Shown here one piece after another: positions 10,881 through 22,510 of a stretch of 64,000 nt of DNA. The notes beneath the pieces were generated by a model. That model did not search any database and was not told the origin of the DNA. It saw only the letters and a program-made list of their open reading frames with translations. Position 1 is the stretch's first letter. Each line of letters starts with the position of its first letter. Source of the stretch: Plectrocnemia conspersa (Eukaryota > Arthropoda > Insecta > Trichoptera > Polycentropodidae); assembly GCA_009617715.1 (NCBI GenBank), contig VTFK01000406.1:1-64000 (forward strand), in the 5' to 3' direction. Position numbers and translations under genes: made by a program.

Positions 10881-11740
10881 AATATATTTTAATTTATTCA
10901 TTTAATAATCTTCAATATGAAACACTGATTAGTATCTAGAATATTTTCAATATATATATATTGCTTGCATCAATGCATACAACATAAAAAAATTTAATTT
11001 GTACTATTTTCTAATATTAAATCAGCGAAACATGTAAACCGAAATAATATGCTTTATATTAATAATTACATTACTCAGGTAAAATCAGATGATTGACATT
11101 TATAACCTACCGATTGTAGAGCGTTTAAGATTTGAAACAGGAGTATATCGAATTTCAAACACTCGCATTTCGAATTAATCTCTCTATTGTGCACAAAGGC
11201 TGATTTTAATAAAGCGATTATCGGAAATTATTATATGTATATATGGTTACTTAGTAACACATTTAGTTGCTAAATATAAGAGTTATTAATTGTTAGAATA
11301 TATGTTGTATGACATATAAAACGAAAGCCGCTCGATACTTTTACTGTATTGTCGCGTAACACCTTTGCCGATTTTGCAATTAAAATACGCTTTCAGATAA
11401 AAATAAAATATATGGTAAGGTACATGTATTTTTTCTAAACACTGCACGGCAAGATTTGCTACAAAGGTAAGATTCGATCTACGTCTTTGAGAAAATACTT
11501 GTATTTTATTTTTATGTTGAAAATCCATTTTATTGTACATTTATGAAAGTAATTCACATATAATGCGTTTGTTATTAGCAATAGAAAAAACTGATAATGG
11601 CAAAATGTAGTACATGTTTTAATAGAATAGCTGTAGGGAAAAAAACTTTGCATCATTTGAAATACATTTTTAGCAAAATATGATAATTGCAAATAATATA
11701 TAAAATATCTATGACTTATGTATGTTATTCAGAGCATTTG
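10881..11740. other. AT-rich intron segment
   Basis: AT-rich sequence with isolated mixed-composition patches (11100-11230). Overlapping minus-strand frames at 11286-11692 show AT-biased residues and no domain. Nothing supportable. Confidence 0.4.
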
Positions 11741-11744
11741 AAAC

Positions 11745-12260
11745 GACCGTTTCGCATGAAACCAAGAAATTATCTCAGAACAATTTCTTGAGTAAAAATA
11801 TCGACTCGCAAAGTTTTTAGCTTGTTGCCGCCGCCGCCATAGAGAACTGTTGCTGCCATTTTGCAACAGTTGATCAATCAACCGGTTGATTATGATGTAA
11901 CTGTTGAACAATTCCGAGCAACAAGCAACTTGTTGCCCGCGCGTTGCTCAAATAAACAACATAAGCATTTTCTATTATTTTTATAATTTAGAAAAATAAA
12001 TAAATAAAATATTAGATTTAACCTAGTTTGAGTGTATATGTGTGGAACAGGAAGTTTTGTGGATGTGTACGTGCTCTGTTTGTATGTACATAGAAGCTTT
12101 GTAAAATTGGCAGTGGTCCAAAAACGCGGCAGGGGATGTTCCATCCGTGGGGTGTGAGTGGATGTACAACGCACGAAAATGCACACCATGAACGCCTTGG
12201 TGCAATGCAGTGATGCAATGCACTTAATGATAGTTTCGGTGGTAGGGGTAACGGCTTTCA
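11745..12260. promoter_or_regulatory. GC-richer intronic block with a Grainyhead-like palindrome
   Basis: Contains the perfect 16-bp palindrome AATCAACCGGTTGATT at 11876-11891, whose core AACCGGTT is the Grainyhead/CP2 consensus. It is flanked by GTTGC/GCAAC words and a GCCGCCGCCGCC run. A second mixed-composition patch (12030-12250) carries several overlapping minus-strand frames of 66-123 codons with no recognisable domain. These frames are probably a by-product of the low stop-codon density. Confidence 0.35.
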
Positions 12261-12479
12261 TAAATGTTATGCTCGAAGCTTAATCATATTTTTTATTCTT
12301 GTTTTTGAGGATATTAATTTATTTAAAAAAATTATCTTTTTTATCTTTATCTGGAAATTAACTTAAAATACCTACCCTGTAAGAAGTTATTAAGTAACTT
12401 GACTAACTAATACTCTGTAATAATAGATATCTAGTAAGAATTGTAAATTTAATTCGAACCTTATTGTACAAGATAATTA

Positions 12480-14220
12480 GGTAGATTGACCATTGCTAGG
12501 AACAGATGTCACATTTATTGGTGCATTGAAAATATTTTTGATCTGTAATAGTTTCATCAGAATTAAAAATACTACATTTTGTCATATCATCATACAAAAT
12601 CATACTAAACGCCGATCTAATTTTTTTGGGTAATTTTAAAATCGCAAAATTTGGGGATACAATTTTGTTTATTTGAGATAATCACTTCTTACTGTTATAA
12701 ATAATCTAAATCTTATTGCACGTTACAATATATATTTTATCGCATAAAAATGTGCATAAAAAATTTAAAGTAGCGATTTTTTTACTTTTCATCAACATCT
12801 TGCGGTACTCATTTGCAAAGTATTTTATATTTTCTAGTTGTTTTAAGTGTTCCATTATTAATTTTGGACAAAATGATTAATATTTTTCTTAAAATCAACG
12901 CGGAACAAATACAATATGATAATAAAATATATATATATAACTAAATTCAAGCCTTGTCGTACATAATAACTAGACCTTTCGATTGACCATTGCTAGGAAC
13001 AGATTTACATATATTGATATTTTTTAGCTGTAAAATAAGGGAAGTTTTTGTTTTTGCTTTTTATTAGATTCGTGCGGTACCCATTTTTTTAGTCTTATTA
13101 ATTTTTATGGTTGTTTGAGATACTTCTAAACTTTTTAATTTTTTATTTTATTATAAGTTTTATCGCACGTTACATTACAATTAAAATATATATCATTTTA
13201 TTTAAAAAATAAGAGTTTTTTTATGGTACCTAATTGTTGAACATTTCAAAGTTTACAAGTTGTTTTGAGTAGTTCAGAACTTTTAGATTGATTGAACTTT
13301 AAATTGGGACGTCAATGCAGTTTTTCGTAATATAAGCGCAAAAACGATTTTACTTATTTGTATTAAATTCGTGCGGTATTCATTTGTTAAGCCTTTTATT
13401 TTATTAATATTTTGAGTGATTTTAAACTGCTTGATTTAATTTTTTGCACCTTATAATAAAATCGAGAAATGCATATTTTTTACGTAATACAATGGCAGAT
13501 TTTTTTTTTTTCTTTTATTAAATTCGTGCGGTACCCTTTTTTCTGTCATTTGTATTTTTCTGGTTGTTTAAGATAGTTCTTACTTGTTTCATTATTAATT
13601 TTAGTATAAGTTTTATCGCCCGTTACAATACAATAAAAAAGTAGATCATTTTATTAAAAAGTAAGAGTTTAATTTTTTTGTGGTACCTATTTGTCAAACA
13701 TTTTAAATTTTAGAATTTTTTTCAAGAGGTTAGGAAATCGTTAATTTATTGCACTTTTTCGTAAAATAAGTGCAGAGCAACATTTGTATTTCCGCGATTT
13801 TACTAAATTTTTATTAAATTCGTGCGGTACTCATTTATTAAGATTTTTATTCGAAACTGTTATATATACTTTTTTGCATCTTATAAAAGAATTAAGATAT
13901 TTTACGTAAAATAAGCGCAGATTTAACTGTGATTTTTTTTATTAAATTCGTGCGGTACCCATTTTTTTTGTCTTTTTAATTTTTTTGGTTGTTTTAGATA
14001 GTTATAAACTGCTTCAATATTATCGTACATTACAATACAATTAAAAATGGATCGTTTTATCTATCGAATTAGCGCAGAAAAAGTTTTAACTCTGAGTTTT
14101 TCTTTTTCATTTTGTTCTTGCGGTGCCCAATTTGTCAAGAATTTAAAAATTTCAAGTTTATTTTAAGTGATTAACTTTTTATTTAAAATTGATTATTGAA
14201 ATATTTTTTTTGCTTAACAA
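12480..14220. repeat. Tandem array A, unit with TAAAATAAGCGCA and GTGCGGTACCCATT words
   Basis: Units of roughly 120-300 bp each carry TTAAATTCGTGCGGTACCCA or a variant (near 12801, 13073, 13372, 13527, 13823, 13951, 14119). This is usually preceded by a GTAAAATAAGCGCA-like word and followed by ATTTGTC...TTTTAA...TTTTAAGTG. The word CCATTGCTAGGAACAG occurs at 12490 and 12987. The same unit and leader form array B about 10 kb away. No coding potential seen. Confidence 0.8.
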
Positions 14221-14439
14221 TAAATTAAATTTAAGTTGTGATTTAGCATTTTAGTAAGTAACTCAAGATCATTTATATTTTTAATGTTATCATAAAAAAA
14301 TAGGCAGTTTTAATACATTTTAGTTTTAATGCAATGCATTATTTGATTATTTTAAAATTAATTCATAAGCCAGATTTAAAATGTTATTATTAAAAACGTG
14401 CTAGTATCATTTTAAAGTAAATTAAATTTTGCAAACATA

Positions 14440-14720
14440 GACATTGCCGACAATCAGTTTGATAATAATTTATGATATGCAGATGCCACTGCACTTCTGC
14501 CGGAATTCTCGAAGGATTAGCAGTTCAAATTAAATTAGAGCGTCGTGGAAATTATTACACATAAATAAAAATATTCATGATGTTCTGAAACCAATCAGTA
14601 GAGAGGTTTTGCCATTTAAAATACCACGGCAATTCCATCAGCGAAGTGAAAATTATTATGACTCGAACTCATTTCATTTGTTCAATAGACACCTCATTCT
14701 AGAGACGCGATTGAATGTTT
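14440..14720. promoter_or_regulatory. Possible conserved non-coding block
   Basis: Mixed-composition stretch, including GATATGCAGATGCCACTGCA and TGCCGGAATTCTCGAAGGAT, bounded by AT-rich DNA. It lacks repeats and open frames. Enhancer role inferred from composition only. Confidence 0.22.
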
Positions 14721-15355
14721 GGTTTATATGGACCCTTGGATGTAACATACATATGCATTATAAAGCATAATAAATTTATGTTTATTTTGACAAGTATAAG
14801 ATCTGATAGATTTTAATACATTTGAAAATAAGAATTTTTCGTGTTTATAATCTGCATTTAAACAGATTTTACAAGTGGGTTTTTGCTTAAAAAAATACCA
14901 GCTTTCGATTATCATCAAAACATATGTTTACGTAACTAAATGTTACGTTTATATGATGACATTTATTTTAAGTTTAAGTTACTAGTAATATTACAACTTA
15001 GCTCGTTTAAATTTTTATCTTATTTTATGATTATTAGAAATTAACTTAATAAAGGCATTGTGTGCCTTGTATAATCACTAAGTGTGATATATATTTCGAT
15101 GTAATGCAACTAACTTTTGGCAATGATATTTTAGACAAATATTTAATTTATTACTGGGATATGAATAGTTTAAGTCACATCGACACGTTTTTGGGTTACT
15201 TGTATGTCTTTACTATATTGACATGTTAAAATTTGGTTAAAAATATATTTTTTTTGATAAAATAAAATAAAAATCTTGGAAATCTCAGATTGTCGGGGAA
15301 TTGAATTATGAGTAATGGAACAAGTGCACACATAGCATAAATAATATATTTGAAC
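14721..15355. other. AT-rich intron segment
   Basis: Nothing beyond AT-rich sequence and short chance frames was seen. Confidence 0.4.
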
Positions 15356-15540
15356 GGTGAACAGTGCCGGACTGTCTGGCGCCACTTTGGGCTTTGGCCG
15401 CGAGCCGACTTGCCCCCCCCTCAGTCCCACCCTGGATCGACCGATAGATGCCCGCGGGACCGTTCTCCTGCTAACGACTGCTAGGGTCGCATTCGTAGAT
15501 TATGCGACGACAGTTCGATTTGCGATCTGAGAATCGAAAA
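15356..15540. other. GC-rich insertion-like block with hAT-like ends
   Basis: A GC-rich segment begins CAGTGCCGGACTG (15362) and includes CAGTCCCACCCTG ending about 15432. The two ends are imperfect inverted repeats (10 of 13). This is the look of a very short hAT-type non-autonomous element. A matching target duplication was not found, so assignment is weak. Confidence 0.3.
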
Positions 15541-15639
15541 TTATTGCTCTTTAGACAGACCGAATCGTGGTCTTTATTGCAGTATGTTTTACCTTGTCAT
15601 TGAACTTAATTAGACTACAAATAGAACAATAAATGAAAA

Positions 15640-16140
15640 TGTTAGTATGGATAAAAATTAATTACTAAAATGAACATCAATATAATTTTACGAGTTTTTT
15701 GCTTTGAAGCACGTACAAACGTATTCTGGGAGGTCTCAAAATTAAAAAATATAATGCACGAATTCAGTAAATTGTAATATAAATATAAATTTTAAAATAA
15801 ACATAAAAATATATAATATGTTGTTCGGCAAGCTTTTTGCCTTGGACGCACAATTGTACTCCGAGGAGTTTTTATAATATAAAAGTTTTGTTTAATTGAT
15901 TAGGATTAATCATGCGTTCGCTTACAATAATAATTATTATGCCTTAAAATCTTAAATTAAAATTGTCATTGAACAAAATACCGATATTTTTCATATTAGT
16001 TTTAAAAATATTCTCAAGAAATAAGTGTCTTTTTACTGACTTACATACATATGTATATTAAAAAACATTAATAGAAAGTTTTTTATAATATTTTCAGTTA
16101 TACGCAGAGCGTGTTCCAAAGCAAAAAACTGAAATAATGA
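15640..16140. repeat. Three related units around TTTTTTGCTTTG
   Basis: GAGTTTTTTGCTTTGAAGCA (about 15692) and AGCTTTTTGCCTTGGACGCA (about 15830) each run on into a CGTAC/TTGTACT-CYG-GAGG segment. An inverted relative, GTGTTCCAAAGCAAAAAACT, lies at about 16111. They look like three diverged copies, one flipped. Confidence 0.4.
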
Positions 16141-16640
16141 TCATTAAAATAAATGCAGAAATACATTTATTTCTTAAATGTATTATAAATAAAAGTATGA
16201 TGACAAATAAATTATAATTAAATGAGTTATAAGATAGGGACAGTTAGCTATAAAAAAATAACATAACAATAATAGTTGTCTAGCGAGAGACTGCGATCTA
16301 AAAAATCTTGTTTTTAGTAATTTTAAACCTTGAATCTTAATATCTTTCATCATAGATTTGATTTATTTTGCTTAATGATATTTTTTCTGCTAGTTGAAAT
16401 GTAAATTTAAATTTAATATATTCAAGAAAATATTTAATTATATTATTTATTTAATTTATATTACGAGTATAAACATATTTAAGTTAGGTGGTTTTTATTC
16501 ATTAATACTAAATTAGTTTTGGTTTGAATTAGTATGCATTTAAATAATATTTTTAGACCGCAGAATGCTAATTTATTTCACTTTTAAAGTTAATTATTTA
16601 AATTTTAAAAATAAATAGTAACTTATCATATAGTAGATAG
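16141..16640. other. AT-rich intron segment
   Basis: AT-rich. A GATAGGGACAGT word at about 16235 recurs at about 16637. Nothing else supportable. Confidence 0.4.
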
Positions 16641-16654
16641 GGACAGTCTAACAT

Positions 16655-17240
16655 GAGATTTTGATTATCGACACTTTTAATAATCTGTTTTTTAATAACA
16701 TAACCACAGTGGTTCATCAACCATGGAAGTCTATTGTTTTACATTGGACCGATTTGGGTTGTTCTAGTTGTCACTTTGACGCCTCAGCGCGACTTTTCCG
16801 CAATTTATCGCGCCATCCACTGCGAATTTCGCAAACTATTGTCGTTGCTTGTGTAGGTGTGCGTAATAATCATATCATCCAGTCCGATATTCTCTGAGCT
16901 CTGCGCCAACGTCGGGTGTACAAAAGCTATTTGTAAGTTAACAAGGTTCGGTCCCCGCATTTAGTCGGTTCGGGCTCGCTTTAGCACAAAATTATAATCC
17001 CGAGTGCCGGCCCATTACTCGCCCGTTACCCTTGTAACGTCCGGCCCCTTGTTATTCCCGTACCTTCTTCGTTCGCATACCTATCTACATATATAAATTC
17101 GAATATCTCTTGTACACCCACCGCCATTTCGCTGCACTTACAACACTTGCAAGGATATAATTAATATTAAATTACGCATCCGACACCTGGAATCTGTCTT
17201 CGGGTACACTGTAACAAGTGTTCATATAGATATAAAATAA
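16655..17240. promoter_or_regulatory. GC-richer block in scrt intron, possible enhancer
   Basis: A long stretch of balanced composition with CpG words (GCGCGACTTTTCCGCAATTT, CGAGTGCCGGCCCATTACTC, AACGTCCGGCCCC) and no repeats. It contains one CACCTG, the Snail/Scratch/E-box core, at about 17186. The 78-codon frame at 16661 has no recognisable domain. Confidence 0.35.
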
Positions 17241-17244
17241 TCGA

Positions 17245-17460
17245 TGCAGTCTGAGGAATTTAAAAACTCATATTCTTGGCTGACCCTTTAGGTAGGGCCT
17301 CACTCCGTGGAGGCAACTCGAGAGTCTGTCATCTAGGTCCTCTCTGGAGGATGCCTCAAATGAGGTGGAGTCTTTAATGGGGGTGGTTGGTAAAAGACAA
17401 GAGCTATGGTGCTGGTCTGTTAGAAAGTCTGCAATAGCATTTTGGCAAGTCAATAATTAA
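17245..17460. other. Open-frame-rich segment of uncertain origin
   Basis: Both strands are open: minus reads ...SSREDLDDRLSSCLHGVRPY..., plus reads ...RSSLEDASNEVESLMGVVGK.... Composition is GC-richer than the flanks. It could be a fragment of a retroelement or an old coding insertion. No domain is recognised. It ends at a TTAA (17457-17460) that opens a piggyBac-like terminal word. Confidence 0.3.
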
Positions 17461-17495
17461 CTCTTTAAACGCCAGCGACATTTTAGTAAGTCACC
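17457..17495. mobile_element. Isolated TTAA-type MITE end
   Basis: TTAACTCTTTAAACGCCAGCGAC matches in layout the ends of the TTAA-flanked MITE at 54622-54844 (TTAACCACTAAAACACCAGC). No partner end was found downstream, so it is treated as a solo end. Confidence 0.4.
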
Positions 17496-18000
17496 AGTTA
17501 TTCTCTTCACGCGTCTGTATTTCTCTTTTTTTAAATAAATAATAAGTTTTAATTTTTTTTGTATAACCTAATTTAAGCAGTAATATATGTAACAAATATG
17601 TAGAATTGTTTATTTTTAATTTTACGCATGTTTCAATATGCCGTATATGCATGTTTTTGTGCTTAAAAATAATGCATGTAGCTTACATCTACATTTTATA
17701 ATACATATTTCTGTAGACGTAGACTTAATTGTTAATCTATTCCATTTATTATTAAATTTATGTATTTATAATTCACCATAAAATGTGATTGTGTAATCGT
17801 TAATTTTTTTCAGCAATTGATCCAACAAATTTTTATTACTAGATAAGAAAGGTCGTAGCATCAGTTTTTTCGCGTAATGTTTATAATCAGTGTTTAATAA
17901 TTTAAGGCAAATAATAAAATAAAATTGGTTTTAAATATGAAATAATACATAGAATGAAGCAAACAAAAAAAAAATCATGAAATATCAAAATTAAATAATA
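17496..18000. other. AT-rich intron segment
   Basis: Nothing supportable beyond AT-rich DNA and possible decayed interior of the element whose end lies at 17457. Confidence 0.35.
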
Positions 18001-18199
18001 TGAACTGGACCAGCTCCTCGTTGCTGACATTAAACAATGTGCAATGTCACCGTATTAAGGATCGGATAGCCACGGCCTAGGCCATGTCTTAGCTCCAACG
18101 GGTATCAAAAGAGGATGCGATCGTGAATCTCAAAGACGTTTTGGAACCAACAACTGGAATTACTTAAAAATTGCTGGATTGTTAAATAAATAAATTACC

Positions 18200-19110
18200 C
18201 TGCAGTCATTTAAAGAAATGAAAAAACGGGATCGAGAAAATGACACATTATGGCACTTTCCGACACTAAAGGACAGACAATTAGCGGAAGCCCATCTTCA
18301 TAGAGTCTAAGTCACCCTGTAGAGAGAAGTCCGCAACAGATCGAATGTATTTATACAATTTTAAATCATCTACGTACAGAAGAAAACTTGCATTGTCATT
18401 ATTAAATAACATAAAAAGCAGAGGGCTCAGGTTAGACCCTTGAAGAACCCCTGAAGGGGTGAAATATTTTTTCACAATAGGCCGCCATAGGTTACAAACT
18501 GTCAACGATCGCTCAAATAACTCAAGAATAACCGAGTTAAATCATCCGAGCAACCGAGATTCAAAAATTATTTTAATAATTCCCTATGACAAACCTTTTC
18601 AAAGGCCTTCTCAAAATCTGTATATACGACGTCTACTTGAATTCCCGCATCGAGAAATTTTGTCACCGTTTTGGTGAAAGACAGAAGATTAGTAACAGTG
18701 GAACGGGTGGGACGAAACCCATGCTGTTGATCCAACATAATTTGCCTAAAGTGATGAAGACATATATGCATAATTATTTCAAACAATTTAGCAGGAGCGA
18801 CTAGTCTATAGTTCTTTATAAACAATTTGTAACTTTTTTTATGAATAGGGGTGACTTTTGTGTATTTTCATAGATCATAAAATAATTATATCTTAAGAAT
18901 TAGTTCAAAAATAAGTTTTAGAGGAGCAGCGAGACTGACTTCGCAACCCTTCAAAATGAAATCAGGAATGAAATCAGACCCAGAAGAACGCCCTGTTTTT
19001 AATTTATTAAAACTGCACTAAATATCTGAGCGCTTAGTTTCTTTGATAGACGGTACTGAATACCAAGAACTAGAAGAAGGAAACGACTAAGCAAAAGACG
19101 AAAAATATTG
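18200..19110 (-). pseudogene. Non-LTR retrotransposon reverse transcriptase fossil (jockey/CR1-like)
   Basis: Read on the minus strand from about 19110 to 18280, the ordered RT blocks are visible. They are: GRSSGSDFIPD (the usual GPDGIP block), WKIHKSH, NYRLVAPAKLFEIIMH (N-Y-R-P-I-S...L-S-K-x-F-E), QQHGFRPTRSTVTNLL, then VDVVYTDFEKAFEKVCHREL (palm with first catalytic Asp). These are followed by CSDDLTRLFLSYLSDR, TPSGVLQGSNLSPLLFMLF, and LLYVDDLKLY, which holds the catalytic double Asp as YVDD where non-LTR elements usually have FADD. Frames are broken by stops and indels (for example between 18568 and 18505). No endonuclease domain or poly-A tail was identified. Clade assignment is by motif style only. 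Confidence 0.85.
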
Positions 19111-19253
19111 CGCAAAATTTTAATTCGACTAGCCAAATATCACTAGAAATTATATATTTTTAAGATGCACTCTTGACGAAGATTATGACAACACGTTAGA
19201 GATAAAATACCGGATCAAGAAAGACAGAATTTGTTTGAATTAAAAATATTCAT

Positions 19254-19310
19254 TACAAGATTTTCGAGATGCTTTGGTGGGGCATGGGCAAAAAACGCTG
19301 AGAAACACTG
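19254..19310. mobile_element. Solo hAT-type terminal inverted repeat
   Basis: Reverse complement begins CAGTGTTTCTCAGCG and continues through a TTTTTTGCCCATGCCCCACC word. CAGTG-TTCTCA openings with a T run and a CATG...CCCC word are typical of hAT ends. No opposite end or 8-bp duplication was found. Confidence 0.45.
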
Positions 19311-19419
19311 CTTTGAACGAATTATATAAAGCAAAACCAAGTGAGACAGATAGTTCTTAATATATGTATAGATAAAAATATGACCTCTATGCCTCGACTG
19401 ATTTAGTGAAATTCAATAG

Positions 19420-20100
19420 AACCCTCTTTTATTGAAACTGTGCGCAAGCGGGCGAGCGGTAATTACCGCTACAGCACCTGTACCCAGCCCCAACCCCACA
19501 TCTGGGATACACGCTCATATTGCGCCGAAAATGGGGTGTATGCTTCGATCTCGATCCGTTTCGCGTATAATTCAAAATGTCAAACAGCGCCGAGAGAGGG
19601 AGGAGTTGGAGTTACGAGTTAGCAGAAGCGGGGGGAGCACAAGCAGCTAGACGTTACACAATAACCGAGCGAGATAAATCAGTTTGTGCATCTGGAGCAA
19701 TTCGCAACCGCTAATCCGACTTAGCAGTCAGACGTGTGCTAAATCGCTTTCGAATGTGTCGGAGTACTCCACGGCGCTGTGGTCGGCATGGTTGCTTTTC
19801 AAGTAATTGAAATCGCTCCGTGCTAAAAAAATAGCAGAGATACCGTGGATACAAGTTTGTGGGCGAGATGGGGGCTTATCTACTTAACTGCTTGCTATAT
19901 AAGTCGAAAAACTATATAAATACGATGCCTCTGGTGTGCCGGACGTTTATCACGCATGGACGATTCAACGCCTGCAAAGCGGCTAACTTAAATAACAAAA
20001 TAGCTTTGAATGCATAACAATAGCGACTGAAACTGTATAACCGATGGCAAAATTAGTGAGATAACAAAGCTAAATACCACCACCAGCAGTTAACGTTGGA
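19420..20100. promoter_or_regulatory. GC-richer block in scrt intron, possible enhancer
   Basis: Long balanced-composition stretch with CpG words and no repeats. GCGGTAATTACCGC (19456-19469) is a perfect palindrome holding a homeodomain-type TAATTA core. A CACCTG core follows at 19475-19480. Short frames here lack a recognisable protein. Enhancer role is inferred. Confidence 0.35.
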
Positions 20101-20289
20101 TGAAAATTCATATCTATAAGCATTTTTTTTAGATTAATGCTTGTTATCTAAAATATATTCTTGATATATTGTATATTAAGTTCACGTTTAATAGCAATTT
20201 TATCATTTATACATTTAGTGGAAAAAGGGTAGGAGTTTTGAGTACTGGTGACCACGGAGCGGCTGCTGAAAAACTTTTTTCAACAGGCC

Positions 20290-20342
20290 TATTCCCTACC
20301 CTTCTCTCGCTTTCTCTCTCTCTCTCTCTCTCTCTATAACTA
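20290..20342. repeat. CT microsatellite
   Basis: A run of CT dinucleotides (about 20311-20336) following TCTCTCGCTTTCTCTC. The minus-strand frame over it (RERERERE-type) is a composition artefact. Confidence 0.85.
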
Positions 20343-20389
20343 TAACGTAGAGCCCTTTTGTTGGAATTGTCTACGTTACGATCGAAGAA

Positions 20390-20560
20390 ATTAAGCAACG
20401 GCCGTAATTACGGGGTGACCCAGAGCGAGCGTGACGATATTTCACGTGAAACGGCATGCTAACACGGAAACCGGCGACGATTATATTATTATTAGTTTGG
20501 AATTGGCGGCGAAGACACACATACACACAGATATGTGTATGTACACACAGGATGGTAATG
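20390..20560. promoter_or_regulatory. Possible conserved non-coding block
   Basis: Balanced composition: GGGTGACCCAGAGCGAGCGT, then a palindromic TTTCACGTGAAA with a CACGTG E-box, then ACCGGCGACGA. Bounded by a microsatellite and AT-rich DNA. Enhancer role inferred. Confidence 0.3.
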
Positions 20561-20648
20561 GAATTACAATGAATTTTTAAAGCGTTTTTTTGCTGATGAA
20601 TGTGTTTTATTTATTATTACGATTTTGAGATAATTAAATCTCAAAAAA

Positions 20649-20766
20649 GGTGTCAGAGAGAGATGTATATTTTCTCTTACAATTTTTAATTTATATGTTA
20701 AATAATAATATTCGTTATGCTGATGACATGGAAATATTTACTGAAACAATTGACGATATTCAAAGA
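20649..20766 (+). pseudogene. Reverse transcriptase fragment with YADD box
   Basis: The plus strand reads GVRERCIFSLTIFNLYV, matching the G-V-R-Q-G-C-x-L-S-P-x-L-F-N-L-Y block of L1/RTE-type RTs. After a small deletion and frame change it reads IRYADDMEIFTETIDDIQR, with the catalytic Y-A-D-D and the following E-x-x-x-D-L-Q pattern. Only about 118 bp survive. It differs in type and strand from the RT fossil at 18.2-19.1 kb. Confidence 0.75.
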
Positions 20767-21034
20767 TCGTCATATAGGGAATATAATTTTATTTTTAAAA
20801 ATAATTGAGAGGGTAAAGCATTTTAAATACCTGTTTTAATTTTCCGAGAAATTTTGATGAATGAAAAAAATGTATGTAATACAGTAATGTATTGCAGATA
20901 CATTATTTCATATTATTCTTAAAATAATCATTTATAAAACACATGCCATCTTAAGTGTAATAAAATATTTTCGTTCTTTTTTTTGTTAAAAAAATTCGGC
21001 TCTGGAAAATTCCAATCATTATGTGTTAATGTGT

Positions 21035-21708
21035 GTTTAATGGACAACAAGGCACTGTAAATTATTTGTTCTCTTACCTGTAGATTCAAATGTTTTGAAT
21101 TCTTTCTCCATTAATCCGTAAGATGTTGGTTCTTTTCCTACTATTCTCTGTAAGGCTAAAATAAATTTCTTTCACTAATTGTTGCGCCAATAATTAATTT
21201 AAAATTTCTACAATAGATTATAATGATTAAATGAAGTCGCGAGGGTCCTCAAAATTCATCGAGCCATTAAATAATCTGCAAATATTTCTTCCCCGCATTT
21301 TATATATTTCTGCTTTTAAAGAATAACGAAAGAAGTCATACTTTTTTTGACTTGTGACAGATTCTAAATTTTTCAAATATTTAAATAATGACATTATTAT
21401 CTGGTTTCTTCGATTGTATAATTTCTTTTAAATTGCCAGTTGAAATTTCGAGCTTAGCTCGAAGTTGATATTTTACAACTGTTTTAATAAAAAAATTAGG
21501 GCCGTTTCGGCTGTCAAAAATAATCGTGAGACAATTGTCTATAGCAGCTGTTGCTACTCTACAAAAACAATATGAAAAAAACCTTTTCGGATTATTGATA
21601 GTAAAAATACCCCAAATCGTTTACATTCTGCCGATTCCTATGCGTAATTTATTCTTATTGATAGCGGGTTTTTAGATCACCACAGTAAAGATAAAACCGC
21701 CGGCCGGT
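21035..21708. mobile_element. Dispersed element, copy 1
   Basis: Colinear with 35653-36218 in the same orientation. Shared words include ACAAGGC, CACTGTAAATTATTTGTT, TCCATTAATCCGTAAGATGT, TCTCTGTAAGG, AAATTTTTCAAATATTTAAT and AGATAAAACCGCCGGC. On the minus strand several pieces look like exons: a TTTATTTTAG acceptor, ...TSYGLMEKEFKTFEST, a CAG|GTAAGAG donor, and YDFFRYSLKAEIYKMRGRN. The encoded protein is not recognised. Confidence 0.75.
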
Positions 21709-22285
21709 TCAAGTAATACAAAATCGCAAAAATTTGTTGGTCATTCAAATACTTTTGATCGTTTAGTTGGTCATTCAAGCATCTTCGTTATAAAAAAGAT
21801 AATGATTGTAAGCCACTGCCCTTTAATATTTGTGCAAATTAAATATTATATAGTAAAAAATGTTTCATAAGATTTTTGATAAAAAACACAAGTTAGATCT
21901 AACTAACTATTGTAGTTGAATATAATTTGTGGCAAAGTTTTTTTAATTATTTTTGAGGGATAACCAAACAATTTATGATTAAGAATCAGGGGCGACATTT
22001 TAGATTTTTTTTCAGGTGGGGGGGAAGATTCCCAGTTAGTGGTCTTTTATTTAATATTTAGATTTTATTAAGATCAATGATATTTCAATAAATTACATTG
22101 CCTCGTGCGAGTCTTTACTGTTCTTATTCGCTTTACATGCACATTTATCAAAAAATTGTTCATGAAAAGTCTTTTTTCTATTAGATAAAGTGCTCTATTA
22201 AATGATTAATACAAATTAATATGATAGTTTAAAATACAGTTTCTAAATGTAATCAAACTTTCACAGGATAACAAATTACATAGTT
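21709..22285. other. AT-rich intron segment
   Basis: Holds a TTGGTCATTCAA-type word repeated at about 21738 and 21768 and a G run near 22017. Nothing else supportable. Confidence 0.4.
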
Positions 22286-22510
22286 AATTTTGGTCAATGT
22301 CACCGCCGGGTAATTAATCTATTGAAACATTTAACGAGCGATTCATCCATCAAGCGGTTAAGGCATACGAACACCGTACACTGCCCTGTTAATTTCACCA
22401 TTGTTACCTGTCTAAATTCATCGGTGCAAATCTGGTGCAATTTGCACTACTTGTGATCCCCTTCTGGGAATCGCCCGGCGATGTTGTACTGTGTAAAGCT
22501 ATACCACTTA
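22286..22510. promoter_or_regulatory. GC-richer block in scrt intron, possible enhancer
   Basis: Balanced-composition stretch (GTCACCGCCGGGTAATTAAT through GGGAATCGCCCGGCGATG) in AT-rich surroundings, with a GGTGCAAAT/GGTGCAATTTGCAC pair. No repeat elsewhere in the window was noticed. Enhancer role inferred. Confidence 0.35.

Noticed and set aside
11286..12261. Overlapping minus-strand frames of 60-123 codons
   Set aside because: Several frames are open at once over the same bases, none with a recognisable motif or splice support.
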